Positions 1-9,403 of a stretch of 43,556 nucleotides of DNA are shown piece after piece. The first letter of the stretch is position 1. The number at the start of each line of letters is the position of its first letter. The stretch is from an uncultured Clostridia bacterium (GTDB taxonomy: Bacteria; Bacillota; Clostridia; Christensenellales; UBA1242): NCBI GenBank assembly GCA_944372435.1, contig CALVZD010000005.1, positions 1-43,556 of the forward strand, read 5' to 3'. A model generated the notes under the pieces. That model saw nothing but the letters and a program-made list of their open reading frames with translations. It searched no databases and was not told the origin of the DNA. The position numbers and the translations under genes were made by a program.

Positions 1-3000
1 AACAATGGTTACACCATCAAAAACGCGCAAATCTCGCAACAGGGTCATGAATATGACATTGCAGTTGGCGGATTTTTTGCAATGATCGGCAGCACAGGAA
101 AAGTTGAAAACGTTACTTTTGACAATATTTCTGTCTCTGGTGCCTACAACTATGCCGGCGTTGTCGCAGGAGTAAACTATGGCCTGATTGGCAAATGCGT
201 TGTCACAAACAGCCAAGTGTCAAACACTCAAACCGAGGCTGCTTTCACTGGCGGCATTTGCGGCCTCAACAAGCACGAGGCAGGCAGCAGCAACTATGCA
301 CAGATCAACATGTGCACATCTGATGTAGCGATCACTTCAAAATGGGTGGCTGGTGGTGCAGCTGGCTACAACGATGGCGGTGTAATTTTCAACAGCCTTA
401 TCCGCACAAGGTCGCTCGACCTTTCAGTTGTTGGCGCTGACGCGACCTATTCATATTTTGGTGGAATTGCTGGAATTTCAAATTGCGACGTGGTTGATGG
501 CGAAGCCTATGACAGCTATGTTGCAAACTGTCTGGCCTACATTGGTGGGGTGAGGACGACATCTTCACAAGTGCGAGGAGTTTTCGGGGCATATTATGGC
601 ATTAGCGACGTTTACAATGCTCGCGGTAATTACAACATGATTTTATACATTGCAGAAGGCAATTTGCAACCATATTATCTTCACTATGACGCACCTAGAA
701 TTTCAAATGACGATCCGTCGCAATCCAGATACTATGTCAATCAGATTTCTCAGGAGGAGATCACGAACGCTTCAACTTTCACTTCAAACTCTGGCAGCAC
801 TTGGAGCGTGGACACAGATCCAGACAGCGGCGCGGTTTGGCTGATCATGTCAAATCAAATTTCAATCAACACTGAGGCTGAATATCAACAGATTCCATTG
901 AATGGTGAAACTTTTGAGATCACCACTGCATCAGAACTTAGAGCTGCGTTCGATGAAATCCGCTTGAACCCATCCTCAAACGCAACATACATCGTAACCG
1001 AGCAAATCACTCTGAGAAATGAAGAATGGACTCCAATCGGATCGAAAGAAAATCCATTTATGGGCCAAATTTTGACAGACGAAGGCGGCCTTATCATTTT
1101 GCGAGATGTTACTGTTTCGTCATCTGATCCATATGTTGGTCTGTTCGCCTATACGGCTGGCAATAACACGATCATCGAGGGATTCTATGTTTACGGAATC
1201 ACTGTTGAAGGCGGGCTCGTTACGGGCGGATTTGTTGGATTCAACGACGGCGCGACGATCCGAAATTGCAACATCATCAATTTGACGCTGACCGGCGAAA
1301 AGTATCTGGGCGGCTTTGCAGGATACAACAGCGGCACGATCGAAAACTGCAACATTAATATGCTTTACGAAAGTCCGTATGATCTTTATGTTTTGGACGG
1401 CGAAACATACACAATGCTTGCCGATCCTGGTGTGATAATAGATGCGAGCGGCAACCCAATCTTTGTTGCAAATCACTACAATGTTTACTCAGGAACTGTT
1501 TATATATTGGAGTCTGACGAAGGAGAATATGGCCTTGACAGCATGGCCGGACTAGTGGCAAGCGTTGCCACAGCAGCGCAAGATGGCGAAGATGCCGCTG
1601 CACCTGAACAGGAAGAAACACAACCTGAACAGGAAGAAACACAACCTGGACAGGAAGAAACACAACCTGAACAGGGAACTGAACAAGAAGGCGAGGGCAA
1701 TCCTGGCGAAACCACTGACCCAGAAAATGGCGATAACTCTGGTGAAACCACTGACCCAGAAAATGGCGATAACTCTGGCGAAAACACCGATCAAGGTGGC
1801 GAAGTTGAGCCAGAACCTGAGGAGCCGGTTTACGTTCCGATAGAAATTAGCGATCTGTTTGCAGAGCTTGAAACCATCACTCAAAAACTGATCGGCACAA
1901 CTGGTGATATGACCATCTCTGAAAACAACAGCTCTGTTATGTATGTTGGTGGATATGTTGGAAAAAATGTTGGCGCAATCAGCGACGGATATGCTGCCAC
2001 CATTTCAATAAGCGTTCCAGCGGCAGCAACTAGCGACATGCTTTATGTTGGTGGAGCAGTAGGGCTCAACTTGGGAAAAGTTAAAAACATTTGGGTTGAC
2101 GAAAACCTGAATATAAACGCCGCGTCTTACAGCGGTGCAGCATATGCGGGTGGCATCGCGGGCTATCAAGCGGAAGAAGGCAGCAGCATTGAGAGCTGCG
2201 TCGTAGGCGATTCAGCCAACCTTATTACTTTTAGGCGTGAAAATCAAAATGTTTTGGCGGGTGGCATTGCAGGATTTGTTGGCGCAGGAACAATGGTGAA
2301 ATATTCTTCGGCTCATGTTCTTGCGATCAATGCAGAGACGGCAGGCGGATTTGCAGCAATCATAAACGGTAGCGTTGAAGAAAGTTACATCAACCAAAGT
2401 GTAAACTTGAATGCAGGTTATGCAGGCGGATTTGCTTGCACCCTTAACGGTAGAGTTGTCAACAGCATGTCCGCGGCATCTTTAAGCGGTGACACAATTC
2501 AGGCAGGTATGGTGGTATATCTCCGCTATGGCTCGCAGATAGACAGATGCTATATCGATGTGTCCTTTGCAGGCGGAGGAATGACCTATGCTGAAACAAG
2601 CTCCGCTTTTAGGCTTAGCAGCGGAAAATTTGGCACAATCACAAACAGCATTATTGTCGGAAGTGCCAACACACCTTCTTCATCGCAAGGCTCAGGGATA
2701 GGTGTTTCTGACATCCTTGAGATGTTTCCAATTTATTTGCAATATGGCAATGTGAACGGCAAACTTGCGCCATATATCACAGTGAACGGAACCAACGCAG
2801 AGATGCAGGCATATTTCATGTGGTGGTGGAAAGGGTTTAGCGGCGAGGCGACAGATGGAATACTTGCGTCAAGCTCCGAGGTTTCTGGAAACGGAATGGC
2901 ACTTTCAAATGCAGGCTTTGACGGCCAGATTTGGAATATCGGCGGAAACATAATAAACAGCGATGAAAACTGCTATGTTTTGCCAACAAACGCGGCAGGA

Positions 3001-3246
3001 TATCCTGCACCAGCGAGAATTGTAACCAGCGATGGGCAAGGAGAACAGTCAGCGCCTAATCAGGATCAGCCTAGCACAGATCAACCCGTAGAGGGTCAAA
3101 ATCCAGACGACCAAACAACTCCGGTTGAGCCAACACAACCTGAACAGGGCGATGAAACAGAACAGGAGACAGGAGGAAACGCTGATTCTATTTCTAAGCA
3201 GCAAACGGCTTTTGAGCAAACTGCGACCAAACGCAAAGCATTATAA
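1..3246 (+). CDS. GLUG-repeat surface/adhesin-like protein, 5' partial
   Basis: The reading frame is open from base 1, so the N-terminus and any signal peptide lie outside the window; the first Met at 82 is internal. The visible ~1080 residues are built from repeats of the form GGxxGxNxGxIxNC, for example TGGFVGFNDGATIRNC and LGGFAGYNSGTIENC, matching the GLUG type seen in secreted beta-helical surface proteins. Two low-complexity segments rich in Pro, Glu, Gln, Asn and Thr interrupt it, one central (about 1600-1830) and one near the C-terminus. The protein ends in a short basic tail without LPxTG, so its anchoring is not evident. A strong terminator follows. The surface role is inferred from the repeats; no ligand can be named. 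Confidence 0.75.
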   Translation, partial: NNGYTIKNAQISQQGHEYDIAVGGFFAMIGSTGKVENVTFDNISVSGAYNYAGVVAGVNYGLIGKCVVTNSQVSNTQTEAAFTGGICGLNKHEAGSSNYAQINMCTSDVAITSKWVAGGAAGYNDGGVIFNSLIRTRSLDLSVVGADATYSYFGGIAGISNCDVVDGEAYDSYVANCLAYIGGVRTTSSQVRGVFGAYYGISDVYNARGNYNMILYIAEGNLQPYYLHYDAPRISNDDPSQSRYYVNQISQEEITNASTFTSNSGSTWSVDTDPDSGAVWLIMSNQISINTEAEYQQIPLNGETFEITTASELRAAFDEIRLNPSSNATYIVTEQITLRNEEWTPIGSKENPFMGQILTDEGGLIILRDVTVSSSDPYVGLFAYTAGNNTIIEGFYVYGITVEGGLVTGGFVGFNDGATIRNCNIINLTLTGEKYLGGFAGYNSGTIENCNINMLYESPYDLYVLDGETYTMLADPGVIIDASGNPIFVANHYNVYSGTVYILESDEGEYGLDSMAGLVASVATAAQDGEDAAAPEQEETQPEQEETQPGQEETQPEQGTEQEGEGNPGETTDPENGDNSGETTDPENGDNSGENTDQGGEVEPEPEEPVYVPIEISDLFAELETITQKLIGTTGDMTISENNSSVMYVGGYVGKNVGAISDGYAATISISVPAAATSDMLYVGGAVGLNLGKVKNIWVDENLNINAASYSGAAYAGGIAGYQAEEGSSIESCVVGDSANLITFRRENQNVLAGGIAGFVGAGTMVKYSSAHVLAINAETAGGFAAIINGSVEESYINQSVNLNAGYAGGFACTLNGRVVNSMSAASLSGDTIQAGMVVYLRYGSQIDRCYIDVSFAGGGMTYAETSSAFRLSSGKFGTITNSIIVGSANTPSSSQGSGIGVSDILEMFPIYLQYGNVNGKLAPYITVNGTNAEMQAYFMWWWKGFSGEATDGILASSSEVSGNGMALSNAGFDGQIWNIGGNIINSDENCYVLPTNAAGYPAPARIVTSDGQGEQSAPNQDQPSTDQPVEGQNPDDQTTPVEPTQPEQGDETEQETGGNADSISKQQTAFEQTATKRKAL
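1603..1677 (+). repeat. 21-bp coding tandem repeat (PEQEETQ units)
   Basis: Four consecutive 21-base units, the last imperfect, encode P-E-Q/G-E-E-T-Q heptads inside the surface protein. They probably form a flexible acidic linker. Length can vary between strains by slippage. Confidence 0.85.
1705..1791 (+). repeat. 36-bp coding tandem repeat (GETTDPENGDNS units)
   Basis: Two nearly identical 36-base units (1705-1740, 1741-1776) and a partial third encode the dodecapeptide GETTDPENGDNS, continuing the linker begun by the PEQEETQ units. The near-identity at DNA level indicates recent duplication. Confidence 0.85.
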
Positions 3247-3269
3247 TTTAATTTAGTTTACAAAAAAAA

Positions 3270-3296
3270 GGCTCCATAGTTTTATGGAGCCTTTTT
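3270..3296 (+). terminator. Rho-independent terminator of the surface protein gene
   Basis: A perfect 9-bp stem (GGCTCCATA / TATGGAGCC) with a GTTT loop is followed by five T. It lies 24 bases after the stop codon. An A-run precedes the stem. Confidence 0.92.
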
Positions 3297-3367
3297 GTAT
3301 GCCGCAAAGAAAAATCATGCAAGGTGCAAATGGCCGTGCTGAGAAAGTCTAAGTTGAAAGTTCGAGA

Positions 3368-3637
3368 TTATTCAGCTTTGTTTAATTCTTCATCATATGC
3401 GGAAAGAACCGCTTTTTTGATCATCTCTCTTGTTTCAGTGTTGATAGGATGAACGATGTCGTTGTATTCTCCATCAGGCCTTTTTCTGTTTGGCATCGAG
3501 ATGAAAAGCCCTTCTTTGCCATCGATAATTTTGATGTCGTGAACGACGAAGCAGTCGTCGATTGTGATGGAAGCCACTGCTTTGAGCTTTCCTTCTTCTT
3601 TGGTTACAAGTCTTACCCTAACGTCTGTGATTTTCAA
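3368..3637 (-). CDS. spoVG: SpoVG regulatory protein
   Basis: The 89-residue product begins [10 protein letters not shown] and contains [19 protein letters not shown] and [11 protein letters not shown], the hallmark blocks of SpoVG. Family members are small nucleic-acid-binding regulators linked in Bacillus to asymmetric septation and spore cortex formation and in other Firmicutes to capsule and virulence genes. Length is normal for the family. A Shine-Dalgarno (GGAAGG) precedes the ATG. The gene is monocistronic and divergent from the hydrolase-mur-fts cluster. Identification is firm; its targets in this organism are unknown. Confidence 0.96.
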   Translation of the reverse strand: MKITDVRVRLVTKEEGKLKAVASITIDDCFVVHDIKIIDGKEGLFISMPNRKRPDGEYNDIVHPINTETREMIKKAVLSAYDEELNKAE

Positions 3638-3682
3638 GTGAATTTACCTTCCTTTTTCAGATTTGGTTTTTAACCTAAAATC

Positions 3683-3710
3683 ATTTTAGCAAAATATTTG
3701 CCAAAATCAA
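3683..3710 (-). promoter_or_regulatory. Putative sigma-A promoter of spoVG
   Basis: On the minus strand, TTGATT (3710-3705) and TAAAAT (3688-3683) are separated by 16 bp, about 45 bases upstream of the spoVG start. A perfect TTGACA also lies at 3734-3729 but has only a weak -10 (TTTGAT) at 17 bp. Confidence 0.5.
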
Positions 3711-3762
3711 AATGTTTTAACGCCAAAGTGTCAACAAAACACGCAAATTCATAAATAATCAT

Positions 3763-4482
3763 GTGTTTTTCTCTTACTGCGGCGTAAAAATTCACTATCG
3801 TTTTAGCGGCAAAGGCAAAATTTGCCTATTTTTGCATGGCTGGGGTCAAAATTGCAAGGCTTTTAGCGCGATCGAGCAAAAACTGCCTGAGCCTGCATGG
3901 CTTGCTGTTGATTTTCCGCCGTTTGGAGAAAGCGGTGAGCCTGAAAATTGGACGCTGTTCACATATGCAAACATGGTCATATCATTATGTGAGCAACTAA
4001 ATGTTTTTTCCTGCACTGTGATTGGTCACTCTTTTGGAGGGCGGGTCGCGATTTTGCTTGCAGCGCTAAAACCTGAGCTTGTTGAAAAGCTCGTTCTAGT
4101 TTCAAGCGCAGGAATGAAGCCCAAAAGAAAAATAAAATACTATTTTGACGTTGCAAAATACAAAATTTTCAAGTTTTTTGGCGTCATGCCGCAAAATGCC
4201 GGCTCCGATGACTATCGAGCGCTTCCTAAAAGCACCAAAGCGACTTTTGTCAGCGTTGTGAACACCTTTTTGGAGGAGTATTGTCCGCAAATTCAGGCGC
4301 CCACCTTGCTAGTTTTCGGAAGAGATGACATTGTCACGCCGCTATACATGGCAAAACGCCTAAACAAGCTGATAAAAGTATCCAAACTCGTTGTTATCGA
4401 GCACGCTGGCCACTTTTGCTATGAAGATAGGCCTATCAAGGTTGCTGAAATTTTGTCTGAGTTTTTGAAGGAGGAAAAGTGA
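3763..4482 (+). CDS. Alpha/beta-fold hydrolase
   Basis: The 239-residue protein has the serine-hydrolase layout: oxyanion motif HGWGQ, nucleophile elbow GHSFGG (Ser about residue 93), acid in GRDD and catalytic His in HAGHF near the C-terminus. No signal peptide is seen, so it is probably cytoplasmic. Substrate cannot be inferred. The start is GTG; a nearby ATG at 3761 is out of frame. No Shine-Dalgarno precedes it. Its stop overlaps the GTG of murF by 4 bp (GTGA), so it heads the cell-wall operon and is translationally coupled to murF. A role in envelope metabolism is suggested only by position. Confidence 0.85.
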   Translation: MFFSYCGVKIHYRFSGKGKICLFLHGWGQNCKAFSAIEQKLPEPAWLAVDFPPFGESGEPENWTLFTYANMVISLCEQLNVFSCTVIGHSFGGRVAILLAALKPELVEKLVLVSSAGMKPKRKIKYYFDVAKYKIFKFFGVMPQNAGSDDYRALPKSTKATFVSVVNTFLEEYCPQIQAPTLLVFGRDDIVTPLYMAKRLNKLIKVSKLVVIEHAGHFCYEDRPIKVAEILSEFLKEEK

Positions 4483-5900
4483 GAGAAGCTTTTGCCGTTT
4501 TGTTTTCGCTGTTTTTCTTCGTTGCGTCATATCCATATGCAAAAAATCTGCAACTGAGTGGATATGATGCTATATTTCAGCTGAAACACTATTTTTCGCA
4601 GCCCTACGAATTTGGTGGAAAAAATCGCCTTGTGTTCACAAAGCGAGTTTGGCGACTGACAATTTTGCATTTTTTGCTGCTTTTAGGCCTAAATTTTTTG
4701 ATTTTTCTGTTAATTCAGCCGTTCTGGGGCATAATCATCGCCGTGGTTTTAGAGCTTGTCATTTTGCATTTTTTGCTGCTGTTTTGTTCGGTTCTGCTTC
4801 TGCCGGTCGAAAATTGCATTAAAAAGAGCTATATTAAAAAAGCAAAAAAAATTTTGGACGGATTTCGTGGCGTCAAAATTGCGATCACTGGAAGTTTTGG
4901 CAAAAGCTCGACCAAAAATTTTCTCACTCAAATGTTAAAGAGCAGATTTTCCGTGTGCTGCACTCCCAAAAATTTTAACACGCCGATGGGTCTGTGCAAA
5001 ACAGCAAACGAAAATTTGAAGAAGGATGATGATATCCTTGTCGTGGAAATGGGCGCGCGAAAAAAAGGCGACATCGCCGAGCTTATGACTATGCTAAAAC
5101 CTAGCTATGGCATCCTCACTGCGATCGGCGAGCAGCATTTGGAGACTTTTGGCAGCCTTGAAGCCGTCAAAAACACCAAGTTTGAATTATGTGAGCATAT
5201 GTGCACTGGTGGATGCGTTGTTTTTGACAGGGCGAGCGAAAACACAAACGAGCTTTTCAAAAAATATCGCGGCGAGAAAAAAGGGTGCCTGCGCAAAGGC
5301 GATTTTGCTTATATCGAAAGCTTAAAGATGTCCGCTTCTGGCTGTAAATTTAAACTTCACCTCGGTGAAAAGGTTGTTGAAATCAAAACCAAAGTTATTG
5401 GCGAGCTTATCCTGAGCGACTTTGTGCTTGCCGCAGCTATGGCATATTTGCTTGGTGTCGATGAGCGCTCGATCGCGCGTGTCGCCTTGCAGCTCAAACC
5501 TTTTCCTCACAGGTTGCAAATTATCAAAACGTCGCTTTCAACGATAATCGACGATTCCTACAACTCAAATCCGCAGGGAGCTGAGCAGGCGCTCAAAGCG
5601 CTGAGACTTTTTAAAGGCAAAAAAATCGTCGTCACGCCAGGGTTCGTCGAGCAGGGCGAAAGACAGTATGAGCTCAACTATAAGTTTGGGAAGCTGATAG
5701 CATCGTCTTGCGATGAGCTTGTCATCATGAACAAAGTCAATCAAACCGCTCTTTTTATGGGTGCAAAGGCGGGAGGAATGCAAGAAAAACATATTCACTT
5801 TGCAAAAAATCGGCAAACTCAAGCAGAAAAACTGCATCGGCTTCAACAAAAGGGCAGCGTTGTGCTGTTTGAAAACGATCTGCCAGACAATTTTAAATAG
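4479..5900 (+). CDS. murF: MurF-type Mur ligase with N-terminal membrane domain
   Basis: The 473-residue protein is a Mur ligase expected to add D-Ala-D-Ala to the UDP-MurNAc-tripeptide. The ATP-binding loop GSFGKSSTK lies near residues 138-146, followed by NFNTPMG, VVEMGAR and the MurF-typical DDSYNSNPQ near 357. Instead of the usual soluble substrate-binding N-domain, the first ~120 residues are hydrophobic, with about three predicted membrane segments. Such membrane-tethered MurF-like proteins occur in Clostridia, and the architecture would bring the ligase near MraY. The GTG start has an AAGGAGG Shine-Dalgarno inside the upstream gene. Ddl, which makes the dipeptide substrate, follows 9 bp downstream. 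A second classical MurF elsewhere cannot be excluded. Confidence 0.85.
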   Translation: MREAFAVLFSLFFFVASYPYAKNLQLSGYDAIFQLKHYFSQPYEFGGKNRLVFTKRVWRLTILHFLLLLGLNFLIFLLIQPFWGIIIAVVLELVILHFLLLFCSVLLLPVENCIKKSYIKKAKKILDGFRGVKIAITGSFGKSSTKNFLTQMLKSRFSVCCTPKNFNTPMGLCKTANENLKKDDDILVVEMGARKKGDIAELMTMLKPSYGILTAIGEQHLETFGSLEAVKNTKFELCEHMCTGGCVVFDRASENTNELFKKYRGEKKGCLRKGDFAYIESLKMSASGCKFKLHLGEKVVEIKTKVIGELILSDFVLAAAMAYLLGVDERSIARVALQLKPFPHRLQIIKTSLSTIIDDSYNSNPQGAEQALKALRLFKGKKIVVTPGFVEQGERQYELNYKFGKLIASSCDELVIMNKVNQTALFMGAKAGGMQEKHIHFAKNRQTQAEKLHRLQQKGSVVLFENDLPDNFK

Positions 5901-5909
5901 GGAGGAGAA

Positions 5910-7004
5910 ATGGAAAAAGTTATCGTTATCTACGGCGGCAAAAGCGTGGAAAGCGACATATCGATCATAACAGGCCTGCAAGCGATGAGTGCGATAAAAG
6001 ACGAGTTTGACATCTTGCCGGTTTACATCGACCGAGACGGCGGCTGGTGGACTTGCAAAAATGCGCTGGATCCGAATATTTATACAGATTTTTTGGCGCT
6101 TGCCGAAAAGCCCAGAAAGCTTTTTTTGGATTTTGAGCAAAAGAGCTTGCGATACAAAAAGGGTTGGCGCTATTTTTCGTTCAAGCCGGATGCTGCGCTT
6201 GTTTGTTTGCATGGAACAAATGGCGAAGACGGTGCGATAGCCGGCACGCTTCAAATGGCGGACATCGCCTTCTCCTGCCCATCACTTGCGTCAAGTGCGA
6301 TCTGTTTTGACAAGCAGCTGACAAAGATTGTGCTCTCGCACTGGGGCTTGCCTGTTGTGGATGGCGTTTGCATGCTGGCGGACGAAGTCGACAAAACAGG
6401 GCTTTTTTCGCAGCTTTCGTTTCCAATAATCGTCAAACCTGCAAGGCTTGGCAGCAGCGTGGGGATAGCTGTGTGCTACAACGAAGAAGAGCTGGACCTT
6501 GCGATCGAAGCGGCAAAAATTTATGACAAAAAGCTGATTTTTGAGCGATATATTCAAAAAAGACGAGAATTTAATTGCGCGGTGATGAAATTTGGGAAAA
6601 GAATTTCAATTTCCACTCCGCAAGAGGTGAAGAGCAAAAAGTTTTATTCCTTCGATGAAAAATATTTAAAAGCTAGTCCTTCCGCCGTTGCCGTCAAAAG
6701 CAAAAAACTTGCCGCTCAAATTCAAAAATTGTGTGAAAATGTTGTGACCTGCCTCGAATGCGAGGGCGTGGTCAGGGTGGATTTGTTTATGGAAAACGAC
6801 AGGTTTTTTGTGGGTGAGGTCAACACTGTTCCAGGGTCGCTCTCTGGCTATCTTTTTGGCAGTTTAAAAGAAGTTGCAATCGAGCTTATAGAAGGCGCGA
6901 TGCTGCGCCGAAGCGAGGCGGAAAAATTGTCGTCGAGTTTTTCTTCATCCGCACTTGGAGTTTTTCAAACTTCAATCAATTTGAATAAATATACGAAAAA
7001 GTAA
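5910..7004 (+). CDS. ddl: D-alanine--D-alanine ligase
   Basis: The 364-residue ATP-grasp protein joins two D-Ala with ATP hydrolysis. It opens with VIYGGKSVESDIS, the family GGxSxE motif (the usual EHEVS reads ESDIS). It has LHGTNGEDGAIAG, the ATP-grasp VKPARLGSSVGI, RVDLF and the metal-binding EVNTVPGS. Length is normal. A GGAGGAG Shine-Dalgarno sits 5 bases before the ATG. Placed between murF, which uses its product, and murE, it belongs to the cytoplasmic stem-peptide pathway. The S-G-Y-L-F that follows PGS differs from the common M-T-x-x-S; catalytic residues appear intact. Confidence 0.93.
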   Translation: MEKVIVIYGGKSVESDISIITGLQAMSAIKDEFDILPVYIDRDGGWWTCKNALDPNIYTDFLALAEKPRKLFLDFEQKSLRYKKGWRYFSFKPDAALVCLHGTNGEDGAIAGTLQMADIAFSCPSLASSAICFDKQLTKIVLSHWGLPVVDGVCMLADEVDKTGLFSQLSFPIIVKPARLGSSVGIAVCYNEEELDLAIEAAKIYDKKLIFERYIQKRREFNCAVMKFGKRISISTPQEVKSKKFYSFDEKYLKASPSAVAVKSKKLAAQIQKLCENVVTCLECEGVVRVDLFMENDRFFVGEVNTVPGSLSGYLFGSLKEVAIELIEGAMLRRSEAEKLSSSFSSSALGVFQTSINLNKYTKK

Positions 7005-7024
7005 ATTTATATGCAGAGGTCGCA

Positions 7025-8440
7025 ATGAAAGAGTTTGACATATCACAGCTTGAAGCAAAAAACATTTGCATAGATCCTGACAAAGTTAAAGCAGGCGATG
7101 TTTTTATACTTTTAAAAACCGAAAATGGAAAAGAAAAGGTGCAAAAAGCGCTGGAAAATGGCGCGGTTGCAGTGCTGGCTGAAAAAAATTTTGGGCTTTC
7201 GCGTTGCAGTTGCGTTGAAAGTCCGCGCAAGGCTTGGGCGCTTTTAGAAAAAAGTCGTCACAAAAACGCCTGCGACAAACTCAAAATAATCGGCATCACT
7301 GGCACAAATGGCAAAACCACAACGACATTTTTTGTTGCCAGCATATTGCAAGCCGCAAAAAAGAAGGTGGCTGTGATCGGCACACTTGGAGCTTTTTTTG
7401 AAGGGAAAAAATTTGAAACAGGTTTGACCACTCCTGATCCAGACAAATTGCATGAGCTTTTTGAAAAATTTTTGACGCTAGGGGCAGAATATGTCGTGAT
7501 GGAGGTCTCCGCTCACGCGCTGGCGCTTGAAAAGACGGCTGGCATAACTTTTGAGACGGCGGTTTTGACAAATATAACGCAGGATCACCTCGACTTTTTT
7601 GGCAGCATGAAAAAGTATGCAAATGCAAAGTGCAAACTCTTTTCGCAGGCAAAAAGGGCGGTAGTTTGCGGCGAGACGATAAACGCGAAAAAATTTTCTC
7701 GCAAAAATAAAATCCCAACAATTTTTTATGGCTTTAACTCAAAATTTGACATTTATGGCAAAACGACCTGCTTAAAACTCGACAAAAGTCACTTTTTTTG
7801 TCACACGCCAAAAGACACCTTTGAGTGCAAGATTCGCCTTAGTGGCAAATATAATGTTTTGAACGCGCTAGCAGCGGTTGCGGTTTGCTTTGGAGAGAAT
7901 GTCACTTCGAGAGAAATTGCCTCAGGCCTTTTTCGCATGAAAGAGGTCGAAGGGCGATTTAATGTCAGGTCGAAAGCTGGCAAAACGGCTATTATAGATT
8001 TTGCGCACACTCCTGACGGCCTTGAAAAACTCATAAAAAACGTCAGGCCTCTTGTTAACGGCAAAATTATCACAATCTTTGGTTGTGGCGGCAACAGAGA
8101 CCGAAAAAAACGAGCGATCATGGGCAAAATTGCCTCCAATTTGAGCGACGAGGTGATCCTCACAAGCGACAATCCGCGTTTTGAAGAGCCAATGAGCATA
8201 ATTTTGGATATCGCTCGGGGCATAGACAAAAAAACGAAGTTCTTTATGCTTCCTGACCGCCAGCAGGCGATCGCGCTTGGGCTTTCGCGCGCAAAAAAAG
8301 ACGACGCAGTGATTATCGCGGGCAAAGGTGGGGAAAAATATCAAGACATAGGCGGCGTCAAAGTGGCGTATGATGATTTTGAAGTTGTTGAAAACCTACT
8401 GAGCAAAAGGAGAGAGAAAAAAAGTGAGCTTGAGCGTTAA
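7025..8440 (+). CDS. murE: UDP-MurNAc-tripeptide synthetase, meso-DAP type
   Basis: The 471-residue Mur ligase adds the third amino acid of the stem peptide. The P-loop GITGTNGKTTTT is at about 90-101, TTPDPDKLHE and LTNITQDHLDFFG are canonical, and DNPRFEEP begins near residue 382. The DNPR signature is associated with meso-diaminopimelate, whereas lysine enzymes differ at this Arg, so the wall is probably DAP-type. A GAGG Shine-Dalgarno precedes the ATG. The 3' end overlaps mraY by 17 bp, indicating coupling. Confidence 0.95.
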   Translation: MKEFDISQLEAKNICIDPDKVKAGDVFILLKTENGKEKVQKALENGAVAVLAEKNFGLSRCSCVESPRKAWALLEKSRHKNACDKLKIIGITGTNGKTTTTFFVASILQAAKKKVAVIGTLGAFFEGKKFETGLTTPDPDKLHELFEKFLTLGAEYVVMEVSAHALALEKTAGITFETAVLTNITQDHLDFFGSMKKYANAKCKLFSQAKRAVVCGETINAKKFSRKNKIPTIFYGFNSKFDIYGKTTCLKLDKSHFFCHTPKDTFECKIRLSGKYNVLNALAAVAVCFGENVTSREIASGLFRMKEVEGRFNVRSKAGKTAIIDFAHTPDGLEKLIKNVRPLVNGKIITIFGCGGNRDRKKRAIMGKIASNLSDEVILTSDNPRFEEPMSIILDIARGIDKKTKFFMLPDRQQAIALGLSRAKKDDAVIIAGKGGEKYQDIGGVKVAYDDFEVVENLLSKRREKKSELER

Positions 8441-9389
8441 AATTTTGTTGATATTTATTCTAGGCGCCATCATTGGACTTGCTTTGGCGCCGATCGTCAT
8501 AAATATATGCCGCCGCCATAAGCTTGGGCAGACCGTTTTGCATTATGTTGAAAAGCACTCCTCAAAATCTGGAACACCGACGATGGGTGGAGTGATCTTC
8601 ATTTTTGCAAGCCTGCTTGCTTGCTCGCTCTTTTTGTGGCAAGACAGCTTTCTTGCCTGGACAAGCCTTCTCGTCATGGTGGCGTTTGGGCTGTTGGGGT
8701 TTTTGGACGATTTTATCAAAATCCACTTTCGTCAAAACGAGGGCTTAAAACCCTATCAAAAGCTCATAGGACAAGCCGCCATCGCCATCATGATCGGCTT
8801 TTTGATTTATTATCGAGTTGGCACCTCGCTCGACTTTTTTGGCCTTGCGATAGATTTGAAATGGGGGATAATTCCGTTTGCCATACTTGTGTTTTTGGCG
8901 ACCGTCAACAGTGTCAATTTGACCGACGGTCTCGACGGACTTGCAGGTGGAGTAAGTTTTGTTTATCTGCTGTTTTTCGGCGCGATTGTCGCACTCTCTG
9001 GCGGCGCTGAGATGAGCATGCTTGCGCTTGCAATTTTTGCCGTATGTGGCGCTGTGCTTGCGTTTTTGGGCGTCAACACATTTCCTGCCAAGATCTTTAT
9101 GGGCGACACAGGCTCACTCGCCCTCGGAGGGTTTATCGCGTCGGTCGCGCTGTTTTCGGGCAAAGCGCTCTACCTTCCGATCATGGGCTTGATGTTTGTG
9201 CTCTCAGCGCTGAGTGACATCATTCAAGTTGCACATTTCAAACGCACAAAGAAAAGAGTTTTTCTTATGGCGCCGCTTCATCATCATTTTGAAAAAAAGG
9301 GAGTGCATGAAAACCGCATCGTCACAATATATATAATTGTGACAAGCCTGCTCTCGGCAGGGTGTCTTTGCTTGGAACTGTTATTCTAA
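8424..9389 (+). CDS. mraY: Phospho-MurNAc-pentapeptide transferase MraY
   Basis: The 321-residue polytopic membrane protein transfers phospho-MurNAc-pentapeptide to undecaprenyl phosphate, forming lipid I. It has about ten hydrophobic segments and the signatures SGTPTMGG, NSVNLTDGLDGL with the catalytic Asp cluster, FMGDTGSLALGG and LHHHFEKKG. The start is GTG at 8424 with Shine-Dalgarno AAAGGAGAG inside the murE coding region. Length is typical for Firmicutes. MurG, which uses the product, is absent from the expected place downstream. Confidence 0.96.
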   Translation: MSLSVKILLIFILGAIIGLALAPIVINICRRHKLGQTVLHYVEKHSSKSGTPTMGGVIFIFASLLACSLFLWQDSFLAWTSLLVMVAFGLLGFLDDFIKIHFRQNEGLKPYQKLIGQAAIAIMIGFLIYYRVGTSLDFFGLAIDLKWGIIPFAILVFLATVNSVNLTDGLDGLAGGVSFVYLLFFGAIVALSGGAEMSMLALAIFAVCGAVLAFLGVNTFPAKIFMGDTGSLALGGFIASVALFSGKALYLPIMGLMFVLSALSDIIQVAHFKRTKKRVFLMAPLHHHFEKKGVHENRIVTIYIIVTSLLSAGCLCLELLF

Positions 9390-9403
9390 GAAAAGAGGTT
9401 TTC

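Noticed and set aside
1355..1884. Overlapping minus-strand ORFs of about 95-118 codons opposite the surface-protein repeats
   Set aside because: They arise from the coding repeats of the plus-strand gene and show repetitive, low-complexity products with no Shine-Dalgarno.
3729..3762. Leaderless promoter for the hydrolase gene
   Set aside because: The -10 (TAAATA) and -35 matches are weak, and the best TTGACA in this region is on the other strand; only the lack of a Shine-Dalgarno is certain.
5565..6254. 229-codon minus-strand ORF spanning the murF-ddl junction
   Set aside because: It is a reverse-frame shadow of two firmly identified genes, and its product has no recognisable pattern.
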